Part shown: piece after piece, positions 22,256-32,278 of the stretch
Layout: every line of letters starts with the position of its first letter
Position numbering within the stretch: the first letter of the stretch is position 1
From: Galeruca laticollis
Lineage: Eukaryota; Arthropoda; Insecta; Coleoptera; Chrysomelidae
Direction of reading: 5' to 3'
NCBI GenBank assembly: GCA_963921935.1
Contig: OY998179.1
Location: 49,024,222 to 49,088,221 of the forward strand
DNA: 64,000 nt
Program-made: the position numbers and the translations under genes
The notes under the pieces: generated by a model
What the model was told of the DNA's origin: nothing
Database searches by the model: none
Seen by the model: the letters and a program-made list of their open reading frames with translations, nothing else

Positions 22256-23638
22256 ATGACACAAAAAAAAGAACAACAATTAAGAATTTTAGTTGCAAAA
22301 AAGGAACAGTATTTTGCCAGAATTCAACGTTTGTTCGATAATAGTAGAGATGTTTCAACGCCAGAAAAGGCAAATCAATTTCTCATTAGATATGAGACTT
22401 TGGAAACAACTAAAACCAACTTTTTAGATATTTTAGATCAAATTAACACACTAGAGTATGAGATAAATGACAAATTTGTTCCAAATTATCAAATTTTAGA
22501 AACATTTGACGAATTGATTTGTTATATTGAGTGTGTAGCTAAAAAGGTAAATGTTGATATTGCTAGGGAATCACAACCATTACGTCAAAATAGTAGTAAA
22601 TCTAGTCGTAAATTACCGGAATTACCACTTCCGAAATTTAACGGTGATATTAAAGATTGGCCTTTGTTTATCGAATGTTATAATAATATGATACATAACA
22701 ATTGTGAGTTGACTGATATAGATCGAGTTCACTATCTGATAGGTTGTTTAACTGGTAGCGCTCTGTCTGTTTGCTCAGGTATTGCTCCCACAGGCGATAA
22801 TTATAGAATTATTTTCCAAGCCCTTAAAGATAAATTTGAAGACAAGCGTGTCATAGCTAATACGTTTTTAGACCAATTATTCAATTTTAAGCAAGCTCGA
22901 CATGAAAATGCTACCACTTTAAATTTGTTTTTAGAAAAATTTCATCCTGCAGTTACGGCATTACGTCAATTAGATATTCCTGACTTATCAGACTATATTT
23001 TAGCCTATTTAGCATTTCAAAAAATCAATCCCGAGACTCAAAGATTATTTGAAAATACTAGAAGAAGTTCTGAAATGCCTTCTTATAATGATATATTAAC
23101 TTTTGTAAAAGAGCAAGCTAAAATTTGTACTAGAACAAGTAGTGGTCTTAAATCCAATAGTAGTAATAATAAAAATAATTCAAGTATTCATAGTAGCAGT
23201 CAGTTAAACAATAGCAAAGCAAGGGTAACTCACTCCTTTGTCGTTCAAGGAAATTCTAGTAGTTATAATTGCGTGATATGCAAAGAAAATTCGCATTCAA
23301 TACTTATTTGTCCCAAATTCTTAGAATTGTCCCCCGAAAAACGCTACCATGTTGTTAGAGAGAATAATTTATGTTTAAATTGTTTATCTAGGCACAAAGT
23401 TATTAACTGCAAAAGCAACTATACTTGTAGAATTTGCCAACGTAAACATCATAGCTTGTTACATTTCAAATCCTCGATGCAAAGTATAGCCAATAGTGTA
23501 GGTAAGTCTGACCAACCAATCAGTAGTAACTCGGAGACAAATGGTCCTAATGTCTCTGAAATTTGTAAAAATTCCACCGCAGGCCCTTCTTCTTCTACTT
23601 TAAATAAAAATGGCGGTACTTCCATGGAATATCCATAA
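22256..23638 (+). CDS. gag: BEL/Pao Gag polyprotein region
   Basis: The 460-residue frame starts at an ATG (MTQKKEQQLR) 417 bases past the LTR. Residues about 120-300 carry the BEL gag pattern LPKFNGDIKDWPLFIECY. The C-terminal part has cysteine/histidine knuckles (CVICKENSHSILICP, CLNCLSRHKVINC, CRICQRKHHSLLH). It builds the particle that packages element RNA. The frame ends with TAA at 23636-23638, and the pol sequence continues in the same frame right after, so gag and pol are separated only by that codon. BEL elements often encode one continuous gag-pol protein, so the TAA is either a read-through stop or a disabling mutation. Confidence 0.95.
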   Translation: MTQKKEQQLRILVAKKEQYFARIQRLFDNSRDVSTPEKANQFLIRYETLETTKTNFLDILDQINTLEYEINDKFVPNYQILETFDELICYIECVAKKVNVDIARESQPLRQNSSKSSRKLPELPLPKFNGDIKDWPLFIECYNNMIHNNCELTDIDRVHYLIGCLTGSALSVCSGIAPTGDNYRIIFQALKDKFEDKRVIANTFLDQLFNFKQARHENATTLNLFLEKFHPAVTALRQLDIPDLSDYILAYLAFQKINPETQRLFENTRRSSEMPSYNDILTFVKEQAKICTRTSSGLKSNSSNNKNNSSIHSSSQLNNSKARVTHSFVVQGNSSSYNCVICKENSHSILICPKFLELSPEKRYHVVRENNLCLNCLSRHKVINCKSNYTCRICQRKHHSLLHFKSSMQSIANSVGKSDQPISSNSETNGPNVSEICKNSTAGPSSSTLNKNGGTSMEYP

Positions 23639-23647
23639 CCTCCAGTA

Positions 23648-26600
23648 GTGAATTGTTGTTCGGTTACCCATAGTCACAAAAACTCTTCTTCTAGCAGTAC
23701 TGTCTTATTGTCCACAGCGAAAGTGCATGTTCTAGATAGTTACGGTAATTTTCACGATGCCCGATTTCTAATTGATAGCGGTAGTCAGGCAAATTTTCTT
23801 TCCCTAGAATTTAGTCGTCGTTTGAAATGTCCTCTAATGAAATGTCATTCTCATGTTTATGGAATTGGGTCCGCTAGTAGTTCCGTATATGGATGTTCAA
23901 CTATAGTAGTAATTTCGCGGGTGGACACCACCAACCGGTATCCTTTGGAGGTACTGATTGTTGACAAAATAGCAGATCAGCTACCCGCTTCTCGCGTCGA
24001 TTTAAGTGCTTTATCACATTTGAAATCGCTTCCTTTAGCCGATGGTAGTTTTCATTTTCCGCAAAAAATTGATGGAATTCTTGGAGCTAACGTGTTTGCT
24101 CATTTGATAGGCAACAAACGAGTTGTAGGTCCACCAAACACCCCAGTGGCAGTAGAAACCACTTTAGGTTTTATAGTAATGGGCTCAGCTCCCATTGTAT
24201 CCTCATGTATTGATACTCACAGTTTTTGTACCATTTTAGAGCCCTCTCTTGAAACATTAGTTAAGAAATTCTGGGAGGTTGAAGATTTTCCAACTTCTTC
24301 AGTGATAGTAGACCCAGTTGATTTGGAATGTGAGAAAATCTTTAAATCCACCTATAGTCGAGATCACTCCGGAAGGTATACAGTGCCCTTACCTTTCAAA
24401 TTAGATAGTTCTTTATTAGGAAATTCATACACTACAGCTTTCCGACGATATTTATCATTAGAAAGGAAGCTGAATAATAGTCCCAACCTTAAATCAAAAT
24501 ATACAGAAATAATTAAAGATTACATAGTCCAAGGTCACATGTCCAAAGTAGTAGAAAATGATAGTTCAATGGTACAATATTTCATTCCTCATCACGCAGT
24601 CTTTAAAAATTATTCCCAAACAACTCCAGTCCGTATTGTTTTTGATAGATCGTGTAAGACGGACACCCTGTATTCATTAAATGATTTACTCTATACTGGT
24701 CCTAAATTACAGTCTGACGTCTGTACAATGTTCTTAAACTTCAGATTATTTGAAGTAGCTCTCACCGCCGACATTCGGCAGATGTATAGGCAAATAAATT
24801 TACACACACATCAACGAAGATTTCAAAGAATTTTGTGGAGATTCTCTCCAAATGAGCCCATAGAGATTTATCAATTGAACACTGTTTCGTTCGGAATTAA
24901 AGCTTCGCCTTTTCTAGCTCTCCGAACTGTACGCCAATTAGCTGACGATGAAGGAACGTCGTTTCCTTTAGCATCTGAAGTTATTAAAAGAGACATGTAC
25001 GTAGATGATCTTGTTTCTAGTGTATCTTCAATTAGTTTAGCGCTTGATTTGTATAATCAATTGATTGGATTATTTAGTAGAGGTGGTTTTCAATTAGTAA
25101 AATGGGCCACCAATTCACAAAGATTATTAGAAAAAATTCCTCTTGACAATAGAACCACTAATGTGGTGAACTTTGATACAGATTCTCTGAAAATACTTGG
25201 TTTACAATGGCATCCGAGTTCGGATTCTTTATCATTTTCTTTTGACCTGGTTGATAAACCTTATACTAAACGTAACATTTTGTCCACTGTGGCTCGTTGT
25301 TACGATCCTCTAGGCTTTTTAGCTCCTGTCACATTATTAGCCAAACTTTTGATAAAAGATTGTTGGATTGGCCATCTGAATTGGGATGATCCCTGTCCTC
25401 CTGATATAGTCCACCGTTGGAATCAGTTTTCTACAGGACTACATCATCTTTTAAACTTCAAAATCCCTCGTCATATAGGTGTTGTGTTACATCAGCCAAT
25501 CATTTTAGTAGGTTTCGCAGATGCATGCTTAACATCCTATGGGGCGGTCGTTTATCTTCGTAGCATAAATTCCAATGGAGAAATTCAAGTTCATCTCCTG
25601 TGCGCGAAATCCAAGGTTTCTCCACTGAAAGTAGTCACAATTCCTAGATTGGAACTTTGTGCGGCTCATTTACTCGCCAAACTTCTGAGATTTATAATAG
25701 ATTGTTATGAATCTCGACTAAATATTACTCATATTTTCGCCCTGTCGGATTCTACTGTCACTCTCAATTGGATCGCAACCCATCCGTCCAAACTACAAAC
25801 ATTCGTATCGAATAGGGTGGCTCAGATTCAATCATTAATTGATTATAATTCGTGGTTTCATGTAAATGGAAAAAACAATGTTAGCGATTGTTTGTCTAGA
25901 GGCTTAACTCCTTCCCAATTTATAGCTAATAATTCCTGGAAAAGTGGTCCTCAATGGCTAAAGTTAGATTCCGCTGAATGGCCGATTAGTACAATTTGCT
26001 TAGAAGAGAATCTACCAGAATCCAAAATAGTTTCTTTAGTAATAGCTGCAGATGTCGAAAATTCTGTCTATTCTCTAATATTGCGTCATTTGAAATGTAT
26101 CAAACTGTTGAGATCGGTTGTTTATGTCCTTAGATTCGTAAAATTGTTGCCAATGGCGGTTTCTATTTCAGTATCCGATTTGGAAATTGCTGAGCTTTCC
26201 TTAATAAAAGTAGTTCAACGTCGACATTTTCGATCTGAATTAGCATTACTAGCCAAAGATGTTATTCCAGCATCTTTAAGACATCTACGCCCTTTCTTAA
26301 AAGACGGCGTCATTCGAATTGGAGGTAGGTTGATGCATGCCGATTTAAATTTTGATGGGCATCATCCTATATTATTGCCCAAAAAAGATCATCTAGTAAA
26401 ACTCCTTATTGATCATTTTCACAGAACTAACCTTCATACCGGTCCACACTTAGTTCTTTCCTTACTTAGATTACGTTATTGGATTCTCTCAGCTCGCAGT
26501 GTTGATAGATTTATAATCCAGAAATGTAATATTTGTTTTAGATTGAGGCCAAAGCCTCAAATTCCCATAATGGGAAATCTCCCTAGTGTCAGAGTACAAC

Positions 26601-27526
26601 AGGCCAAGGCCTTCTTGCGCACTGGCTGCGACTACGCTGGTTCTGTGCAGCTTATCCCATATCGAAAACGCGGAATTCGTCCTGTCAAAGCATATATTTG
26701 CTTATTTGTTTGTATGGCAACCAAAGCTGTGCATTTGGAACTTGTCACAGATTTGTCCACGCCCAATTTTCTTCAAGCATTTAAACGGTTTATAGCTAGA
26801 CGTGGAGCAGTTTCTGAAATTTATTCAGACAACGGTACGAATTTCATTGGTGCAAAGACAGTTTTGAACGAATTGTACCAATTCGTTGTATCTCCGAAAT
26901 ACAATGATACCATATTGAACGATTTAGCTATTCAGGGAATTCAATGGAAATTGATACCTCCAGGTGCTCCACATATGGGGGGTCTCTGGGAAGCTAATGT
27001 GCGCTCCGTGAAAACACATTTATACAAGGTAGTTCAAAGTCAATTATTAACTTATGAAGAGTTCAATACTTTGCTAGTTCAAATTGAAAGTTTGTTAAAT
27101 TCACGTCCGTTGTGTGTACTTTCTTCTGACCCTGCGGACCCGGTAGCTTTGACTCCTTCTCATTTTTTGACCCTTACTCCCCTAACTAGTATTCCTGCTT
27201 CTGACCTCACTGATCAACATATAAATAGATTGGATAGATTTCAAATGATTGATCGAATGGTCCAAGATTTTTGGAAAAGATGGCATTTGGAATACCTTAC
27301 TAGTTTGCAAACTCGGCAACATTGGAATACCGATAGTCTTCCTGTAAAAATAGGCACCGTTGTTGTTTTAGAACAACCAACTACACCACCCCTCCACTGG
27401 CCTTTGGGCATTATAGATCAAGTCTATCCTGGTCGCGATGGTATTATTAGAGTGGTCGATGTACGCACGAAACATGGGACATATAAAAGACCCGTCATTA
27501 AGGTCTGTCCCTTGCCATTGCAATAA
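23648..27526 (+). CDS. pol: BEL/Pao Pol polyprotein: protease, RT, RNase H, integrase
   Basis: The frame runs 1292 residues without interruption, and the reading frame is open right back to the gag stop at 23638, so the first ATG need not be the real start. Domains in order: aspartic protease with DSGS at about residue 43; RT with the YVDD box at about 451; RNase H with LVGFADACLTSYGAV and LPxLEL-like IPRLELCAAHL; integrase zinc finger (HFHRTNLHTG ... CNICF) at about 925-960; integrase core with CDYAGSV at about 994, YSDNGTNFIG at about 1060 and GGLWEANV carrying the catalytic Glu at about 1113. A C-terminal domain ends in KVCPLPLQ. All active-site residues I can locate are present. Confidence 0.97.
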   Translation: MNCCSVTHSHKNSSSSSTVLLSTAKVHVLDSYGNFHDARFLIDSGSQANFLSLEFSRRLKCPLMKCHSHVYGIGSASSSVYGCSTIVVISRVDTTNRYPLEVLIVDKIADQLPASRVDLSALSHLKSLPLADGSFHFPQKIDGILGANVFAHLIGNKRVVGPPNTPVAVETTLGFIVMGSAPIVSSCIDTHSFCTILEPSLETLVKKFWEVEDFPTSSVIVDPVDLECEKIFKSTYSRDHSGRYTVPLPFKLDSSLLGNSYTTAFRRYLSLERKLNNSPNLKSKYTEIIKDYIVQGHMSKVVENDSSMVQYFIPHHAVFKNYSQTTPVRIVFDRSCKTDTLYSLNDLLYTGPKLQSDVCTMFLNFRLFEVALTADIRQMYRQINLHTHQRRFQRILWRFSPNEPIEIYQLNTVSFGIKASPFLALRTVRQLADDEGTSFPLASEVIKRDMYVDDLVSSVSSISLALDLYNQLIGLFSRGGFQLVKWATNSQRLLEKIPLDNRTTNVVNFDTDSLKILGLQWHPSSDSLSFSFDLVDKPYTKRNILSTVARCYDPLGFLAPVTLLAKLLIKDCWIGHLNWDDPCPPDIVHRWNQFSTGLHHLLNFKIPRHIGVVLHQPIILVGFADACLTSYGAVVYLRSINSNGEIQVHLLCAKSKVSPLKVVTIPRLELCAAHLLAKLLRFIIDCYESRLNITHIFALSDSTVTLNWIATHPSKLQTFVSNRVAQIQSLIDYNSWFHVNGKNNVSDCLSRGLTPSQFIANNSWKSGPQWLKLDSAEWPISTICLEENLPESKIVSLVIAADVENSVYSLILRHLKCIKLLRSVVYVLRFVKLLPMAVSISVSDLEIAELSLIKVVQRRHFRSELALLAKDVIPASLRHLRPFLKDGVIRIGGRLMHADLNFDGHHPILLPKKDHLVKLLIDHFHRTNLHTGPHLVLSLLRLRYWILSARSVDRFIIQKCNICFRLRPKPQIPIMGNLPSVRVQQAKAFLRTGCDYAGSVQLIPYRKRGIRPVKAYICLFVCMATKAVHLELVTDLSTPNFLQAFKRFIARRGAVSEIYSDNGTNFIGAKTVLNELYQFVVSPKYNDTILNDLAIQGIQWKLIPPGAPHMGGLWEANVRSVKTHLYKVVQSQLLTYEEFNTLLVQIESLLNSRPLCVLSSDPADPVALTPSHFLTLTPLTSIPASDLTDQHINRLDRFQMIDRMVQDFWKRWHLEYLTSLQTRQHWNTDSLPVKIGTVVVLEQPTTPPLHWPLGIIDQVYPGRDGIIRVVDVRTKHGTYKRPVIKVCPLPLQ

Positions 27527-27712
27527 AATACAATAATTTTTACATCATGTAGTATGTATATATTCGTATATATGTGTATGTATATATGTATAGATATATT
27601 TTTAGTTAATATATTCGATTATAGTTTGAATACTTTCAATTTATCGGTAGGAAAAATTTAAGTTCAATGTTTAGTTACATCCTTTCCAATGTTCTGAAGT
27701 ATAGTTCAGCCC

Positions 27713-27720
27713 GGGGGGAA
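27713..27720 (+). promoter_or_regulatory. Polypurine tract of BEL element
   Basis: GGGGGGAA abuts the start of the 3' LTR at 27721, as expected for the plus-strand primer. Confidence 0.85.
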
Positions 27721-28132
27721 TGTTTGCGCCAATACTAAGATTTTGATTCCTTAGTAATAGACAACACACCTTGCTTGTAAAGACCGGTCCGATATAGATA
27801 ATTAATATTATTAAAAAAAGTAGTTCAGATAGTGAGTTGAAATAAAACACTTGAATAAGCCATCATTATCTAAAATATCGTTTATAAGTCAATATAGTAG
27901 CATTTTGTCAATCAGATATATAGTGAATTTAGGTGAAACATTGTGCAAACTACGAGTTAGTCAATTTCCTCGATTTACCCTATTTACCCGTACCTTAATT
28001 CCTAGTTTTATTTGGCAAAACTTGGACAGGACAGCTGGAGTTGGGGTTCACCTAAATATGTGTTAAGTGTTCCATTTAGCATATAAATTAGAATCTACAG
28101 TCCGCTATTAGGTTATAGAATCATATCATACA
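27721..28132 (+). repeat. 3' LTR of BEL element
   Basis: 412 bp, starting TGTTTGCGCC and ending CATATCATACA. Five substitutions against the 5' LTR were counted by eye. Confidence 0.95.
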
Positions 28133-28392
28133 CAGTGTATAAATACAGAATTCTATTTACTAATGTTAACAAAAGTATTGAAAGAAATTAATTGGAAATT
28201 CATTCACTACAAACATTCCTAAGCTATCTTCTAGGTAAAAAGGTTTAATAAAGGAGAGTGATTGATATCTATTTGGTCGTTAAGAAGGTTACCTGAATAT
28301 TTATTTTTATTAATCTCAAGGGCCTCTAATAAATTTAATCTAAAGGATTTACCGACTACATGTAGAATTTCAAAATTTGGGTCGAAAATGCG

Positions 28393-28632
28393 TTAGTTTT
28401 CTAATAAATGATTTGAATAGTTAGAATCTAATTTTTTGTTGCCACAGCTAAATTTGTGTTCCGAAATTCTAGTTTTAAAATTTCTAAAAGTTCTACCGAT
28501 ATCAATTTTATCACAGTTGTCATTACCACATTTTAATTTATAAACTCCTGATTTGTTTAATTTTGAATATTTAGATTTATTATTTTTAATGAGTTTGGAT
28601 AAATTGTAATCAGTTTTAGAGGAAATATTCAT
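28393..28632 (-). pseudogene. Penelope-like GIY-YIG endonuclease
   Basis: SGVYKLKCGNDNCDKIDIGRT holds the GVY...IG signature (the first position of the second triplet is changed), followed by FKTRISEHKF with the catalytic Arg and the Glu of the EH pair, and SNHLLEN. The nuclease would nick the integration target. Confidence 0.82.
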
Positions 28633-28685
28633 GTCTAAAGTTTCTAAAAATGATTTAATTTTTAAGGATGGTATTCCAAAGTATG

Positions 28686-29303
28686 TTAAGCTTTTAAATT
28701 GTTTATTATTATTTGTATCCGAAGGGAATTCTTTTTTATCTTTTTATTTATGATATTGTCAATTACATTTGGATCGTAATTATTATTAACTGCTATTTGT
28801 TTTATGATATTTAATTCTTTGTTATAATTATTAGTATCTAATGGGACTGTTGAGAGTCTGTGTATCATACTATTGAAAGCTGCTAGTTTATAACTGAATG
28901 GGTGGACCGAACTATTATGAATTGTAATATCTGTATGTGATGGTTTATGAAATATAGAAGAATCATGTTTATTATTTATATTTGAAATTGTTAAGTCTAA
29001 AAAGTTTATAGACTTATTTTGTTCAAGATCTACGGTAAATTTGATATTATTGTGAATTAAGTTTATGTAGGTAATGAAGTTCTCTAATTGTCTATTTGTA
29101 CCGATGAAGCTAGCTAAAATGTCGTCCACATATCGGTGCCAATACATAAATTTTTCACTAAGGGGGTGTTCATGAATTATTTTTTCTATATTATCCATGA
29201 AAATTTCTGCTAGTAGGGGGCAGCGGGGGTTGCCCATAATCAAACCATCTTTACTGCTATAAACCTCTCCATTGAAATGAAAATAATTTTGATTCAAACA
29301 CAC
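28686..29303 (-). pseudogene. Penelope-like RT palm and thumb
   Basis: The 205-residue frame has GLIMGNPRCPLLAEIFMDNI and YWHRYVDDILASF with the catalytic YVDD box, then SINFLDLTISN and MIHRLSTVPLD of the thumb. The Penelope RT is telomerase-like and primes from a nicked target. The catalytic box is intact but the flanking domains are in other frames. Confidence 0.88.
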
Positions 29304-29462
29304 TTTTAATAAAGTGAATTATAGGATTAACATTATTGTTTGTGAGCAAGTTATCAACAAGAGTTATAGTTTCTTTAGGAGGTATACTAGGAAATAGATT
29401 TGTTACATCGAACGATATGAATTTAGAATTATGGGGTAGTATTATATTTTGAATATTATTAA

Positions 29463-29771
29463 TTAATTCCGTTGAGTTTTTAACTGAAAATCGAGGTTTG
29501 AATGAACAATATATTTAGAAATGACATCTATGAGAATCTTTGAAATTTTGAATGAAGGTGCTGTGAAATAAGAAACAATTGGTCTGATTGGGTACCCCTC
29601 TTTATGGAGTTTAATTAATGAATAAAGTTCAGGGTGTTGCGGATTGGATAAAAATAATGTATGTTTTTCTTTATCGTTAATTATTGATTTAGCGTTATCT
29701 ACTGCTAATCTTATTTCTTTCTGAAATTTATTAGTTGAATCTTTTTTAAAGGTTTTAAACATAATATTCAA
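29463..29771 (-). pseudogene. Penelope-like RT, N-terminal part
   Basis: Contains NPQHPELYSLIKLHKEGYPI and RPIVSYFTAPSFKISK, the LxKxHK...RPI motif of Penelope RT fingers. It ends at a stop codon in place of continuing to the palm. The region 29304-29462 continues the RT in another frame. Confidence 0.85.
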
Positions 29772-29774
29772 CCC

Positions 29775-30122
29775 ACATCTTCATTTGATAACTTCAACAA
29801 ACTAGGTATAGAAACAGAAATTAATTTGTATAATTTTCCAAATAATTCTAATCTGAAATATAAAGCTTCAGAAATTATTAAAAAAGGATTTGTCGAGTTT
29901 AACAAACCCAACTTTGAATTATAAGTCGCCAAATCAATTCAACAAAAGTTAAGTCAAATAGTCTTATTTTCACAAAAGCAGATAAAGGAAATACGGTAAT
30001 AGCATTATCTAAAGAAGATTATATATTAAAAACCAACAATTTTATTCAGGCAAGCAATTTTGAGACCCTTAAAAAAGACCCAGCTAATAAATTTCAGAAA
30101 GAAATAAAATTAGCAATATAGT
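29775..30122 (+). pseudogene. Penelope-like element, inverted 5' fragment
   Basis: Plus-strand codons read SSFDNFNKLGIETEINLYNF and, after frameshifts, ITKADKGNTVIALSKEDYI and NKFQKEIKLAI. The last phrase matches NKFQKEIRLAV at the start of the minus-strand copy. Thus the two pieces are head to head and together cover most of the protein once. Confidence 0.8.
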
Positions 30123-31039
30123 CTAAAAACTGTGGGTTAAAGTGTCATGGGCGTTCTCAAAAATTTATGCAACAAGTGCATAAAGTTACTTTTTTTCACG
30201 AATGGAAAAAGTTGACCGCACGAGCCGTCAGACACTTTATGCACATGTTGCATACATTATTTTTTCTACAGCCCTATACAAAAAAATAAAATTCAAATAG
30301 AAATTTGGGATATTTTAATCAAGCTCCTTCGGTAAATTACAATTATACGTATTCCAAGTTTCATGAAAGTCCATCCTCGATGCCCAGCCAAGATTCATTG
30401 TGTTAGTTATACGTATTCCAAGTTTCATGAAAGTCTATCCTCGATGCCCAGCCAAGATTCATTGTGTTAGCTTATGGGAAGCGTGAAATAAAGTTAACGT
30501 TATGGCACTTTTTTTAACGCTTTTTTACTTTTTTTCACTCTAACCATAATGTTTCATGAAAGTCCATCCTCGATGCCCAGCCAAGATTCATTGTGTCAGC
30601 CTATGGGAAGCGTGAAATAAAGTTAACGTTATGGCACTTTTTTTAACGCTTTTTTACTTTTTTCTCTCTAACCATAAACAACCACTTTAAGCGCTGCAAA
30701 CCGATGAAATACAAGGTACTTTAAAGATGGGGCGTAGAAAAAATTATGTAAATAATTATTCTGAATTCTAATTAACCATGATAATTTATTGTTAGCACAT
30801 GTAGAAACTCTAAAATTAACAACTAGGTTAATGATGAATATATTATTAATATTAAAATTTGAAGTTGTTCTGATGCTATAAACATATTACATTTCTAATC
30901 ACAGAATTACGGGTATATATTACTACTATATATTGCAAGTAAGGTTTAGGAAAATTAATAAAATATATTTATAAAAATAACACATCATATATTGGCTTTA
31001 AATTATTTACACCGTGTATCACTCTTACATACTCTAGAA
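30123..31039. repeat. Local direct and inverted repeats, no gene
   Basis: A block with CCATCCTCGATGCCCAGCCA and GATTCATTGTGT occurs three times (about 30372, 30432 and 30561). The last two are followed by a shared ~95-bp tail ending in TCTAACCATAA. At 30164-30253, TATGCAACAAGTGCATAAAGT and its near reverse complement form a hairpin-like pair about 47 bases apart. From 30720 to 31039 nothing is recognised. Confidence 0.7.
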
Positions 31040-31326
31040 CAGTGGTCGCCAAACTTACCAAGCCCCTGAGCAACCTAACCGTTTTAGAATCCCTCTGTGA
31101 GCTACCCAAAAAATAGGATCAAAAAATACACAACATCAAGAGTAAAATAATACATTTCTAGTGAATATGAGATGAATAAAAGAGCTATTCGAGGTGAATT
31201 AATTTAACTAGCATAAATACAACTTTTAGACCTCATCACAAAAAGAAAAAAACAGATTATTCATCATACTGTTGATTTAAACTTATGAGAAGGATAGCAC
31301 TCTTTTTATCAACAGTAAAAACACAA
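31040..31326 (-). mobile_element. hAT terminal sequence
   Basis: CAGTGGTCGCCAAACTTACC at 31040 is the kind of CAGTGGTTC/CAAACT end seen in many hAT elements. The matching transposase remnant lies on the minus strand at 31609-32250. The opposite end was not found; it may have been removed or displaced by the element at 32279. Confidence 0.55.
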
Positions 31327-31475
31327 GAGCTTTTTTTTATCGGATAAATTGCTCTTTGCAACGAAACAGTTTTGCCAAGCACTAATTTTATCTAATGTCA
31401 GTTTTTCGAGCAGATTTAGTGATTGGCAAAACTTTGAGTTAAAGAGAAATTTATCTGATAAAAGAAAAGCTCGAG
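31327..31475. repeat. Imperfect palindrome, possible MITE
   Basis: AGTTTTGCCAAGCACTAA (31368-31385) and TTAGTGATTGGCAAAACT (31418-31435) are near reverse complements. The pairing continues outward through AGCTTTT...ATCGGATAAAT and ATTTATCTGATAAAAGAAAAGCT. Confidence 0.65.
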
Positions 31476-31608
31476 TGCTTTTTGGCAAGACAGAATATAT
31501 GGATGAACAACAACAATAATTAACTTTATTAATACAACAAAGTTAAATAATTACCACACCGATTCAAAATAAAAGCACTATATGTTTAAAATTAAAAAAT
31601 CTAACAGA

Positions 31609-32250
31609 CTAATTGACAGTTTTTGCAGTTTTGCCAACACTTAATTGCTGTGAAATTATAAGTAACCAAACTTGCAACGCATTGTCATTGTTTAAAAGTG
31701 ACGTCCGCTTACTAGATATTGAGGAAGAGAAGTTTTTATCCGATAAAAAAGGATGCACCTTTTTTATCAATGTCAAAGGGACAATAACATTTCCAGGTAT
31801 ATGACATTTTAACATTGGAGTTAATTTATCATCAATAATTTTTTTGATGTTGAGGGTATATGAAGTAGCTGCCATTCGGATGCAGTTATCTAAATGCTCA
31901 TTAGTCAATTTGTTTCGGTATTTGTTTTTGATAACTATCATACTTGAGAAAGACGCCTCCATACAGATATGTCGAGCTGAACTTGGCCTTTAAGCGCAAA
32001 CCAACCTAGACCAAAATTGGGTATTTTTCTTTAGGAACAAGGGGCCAAATATTATCAGAGCTTCAAAGAAAGATCATGTTGAACATCAGTTAGTTCCATT
32101 TACAATGCAGCATTGTGTTCTTCAAAGTTTTGTGAGACACAAGTAGAGAAATATTCAGTGTCAATCTCCATAAAGGGGGATTTGAGAAACTGTGCTACTT
32201 TTCTTGTGGGAAATGCGGAGATGTAAGAAAGAAAACTCTTTTCAGTTATT
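31609..32250 (-). pseudogene. hAT transposase C-terminal half, decayed
   Basis: The open part 31609-31962 begins EASFSSMIVIKNKYRNKLTN and continues EHLDNCIRMAATSY, the conserved end of hAT dimerisation domains in the ZBED5/GTF2IRD2-like group. Codons up to about 32250 (RISHKKSSTVSQIPLY; EEHNAAL-like) extend it with stops and frameshifts. It lies between the hAT end at 31040 and the inverted-repeat element at 32279. Confidence 0.75.
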
Positions 32251-32278
32251 TCTAAGCTTTCGGCTATTTATTGTAACC

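Larger units (their letters stand above)
21427..28132 (+). mobile_element. Complete BEL/Pao LTR retrotransposon, young insertion
   Basis: The two LTRs are each 412 bp and flank long gag and pol frames. A 5-bp target duplication, CAGTG, stands at 21422-21426 and 28133-28137. By eye the LTRs differ at 5 of 412 positions (about 1.2%), so the insertion is recent compared with other elements here. The element interrupts a Penelope-like element. Total length is 6.7 kb, normal for BEL/Pao. Confidence 0.95.
28133..29774 (-). mobile_element. Penelope-like element body (minus strand), 5'-truncated
   Basis: Three successive minus-strand frames (29463-29771, 28686-29303, 28393-28632) encode RT and GIY-YIG domains. 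The 3' end continues at 21237-21426 across the BEL insertion. At 29774/29775 it abuts an oppositely oriented 5' piece of the same family. Confidence 0.88.
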
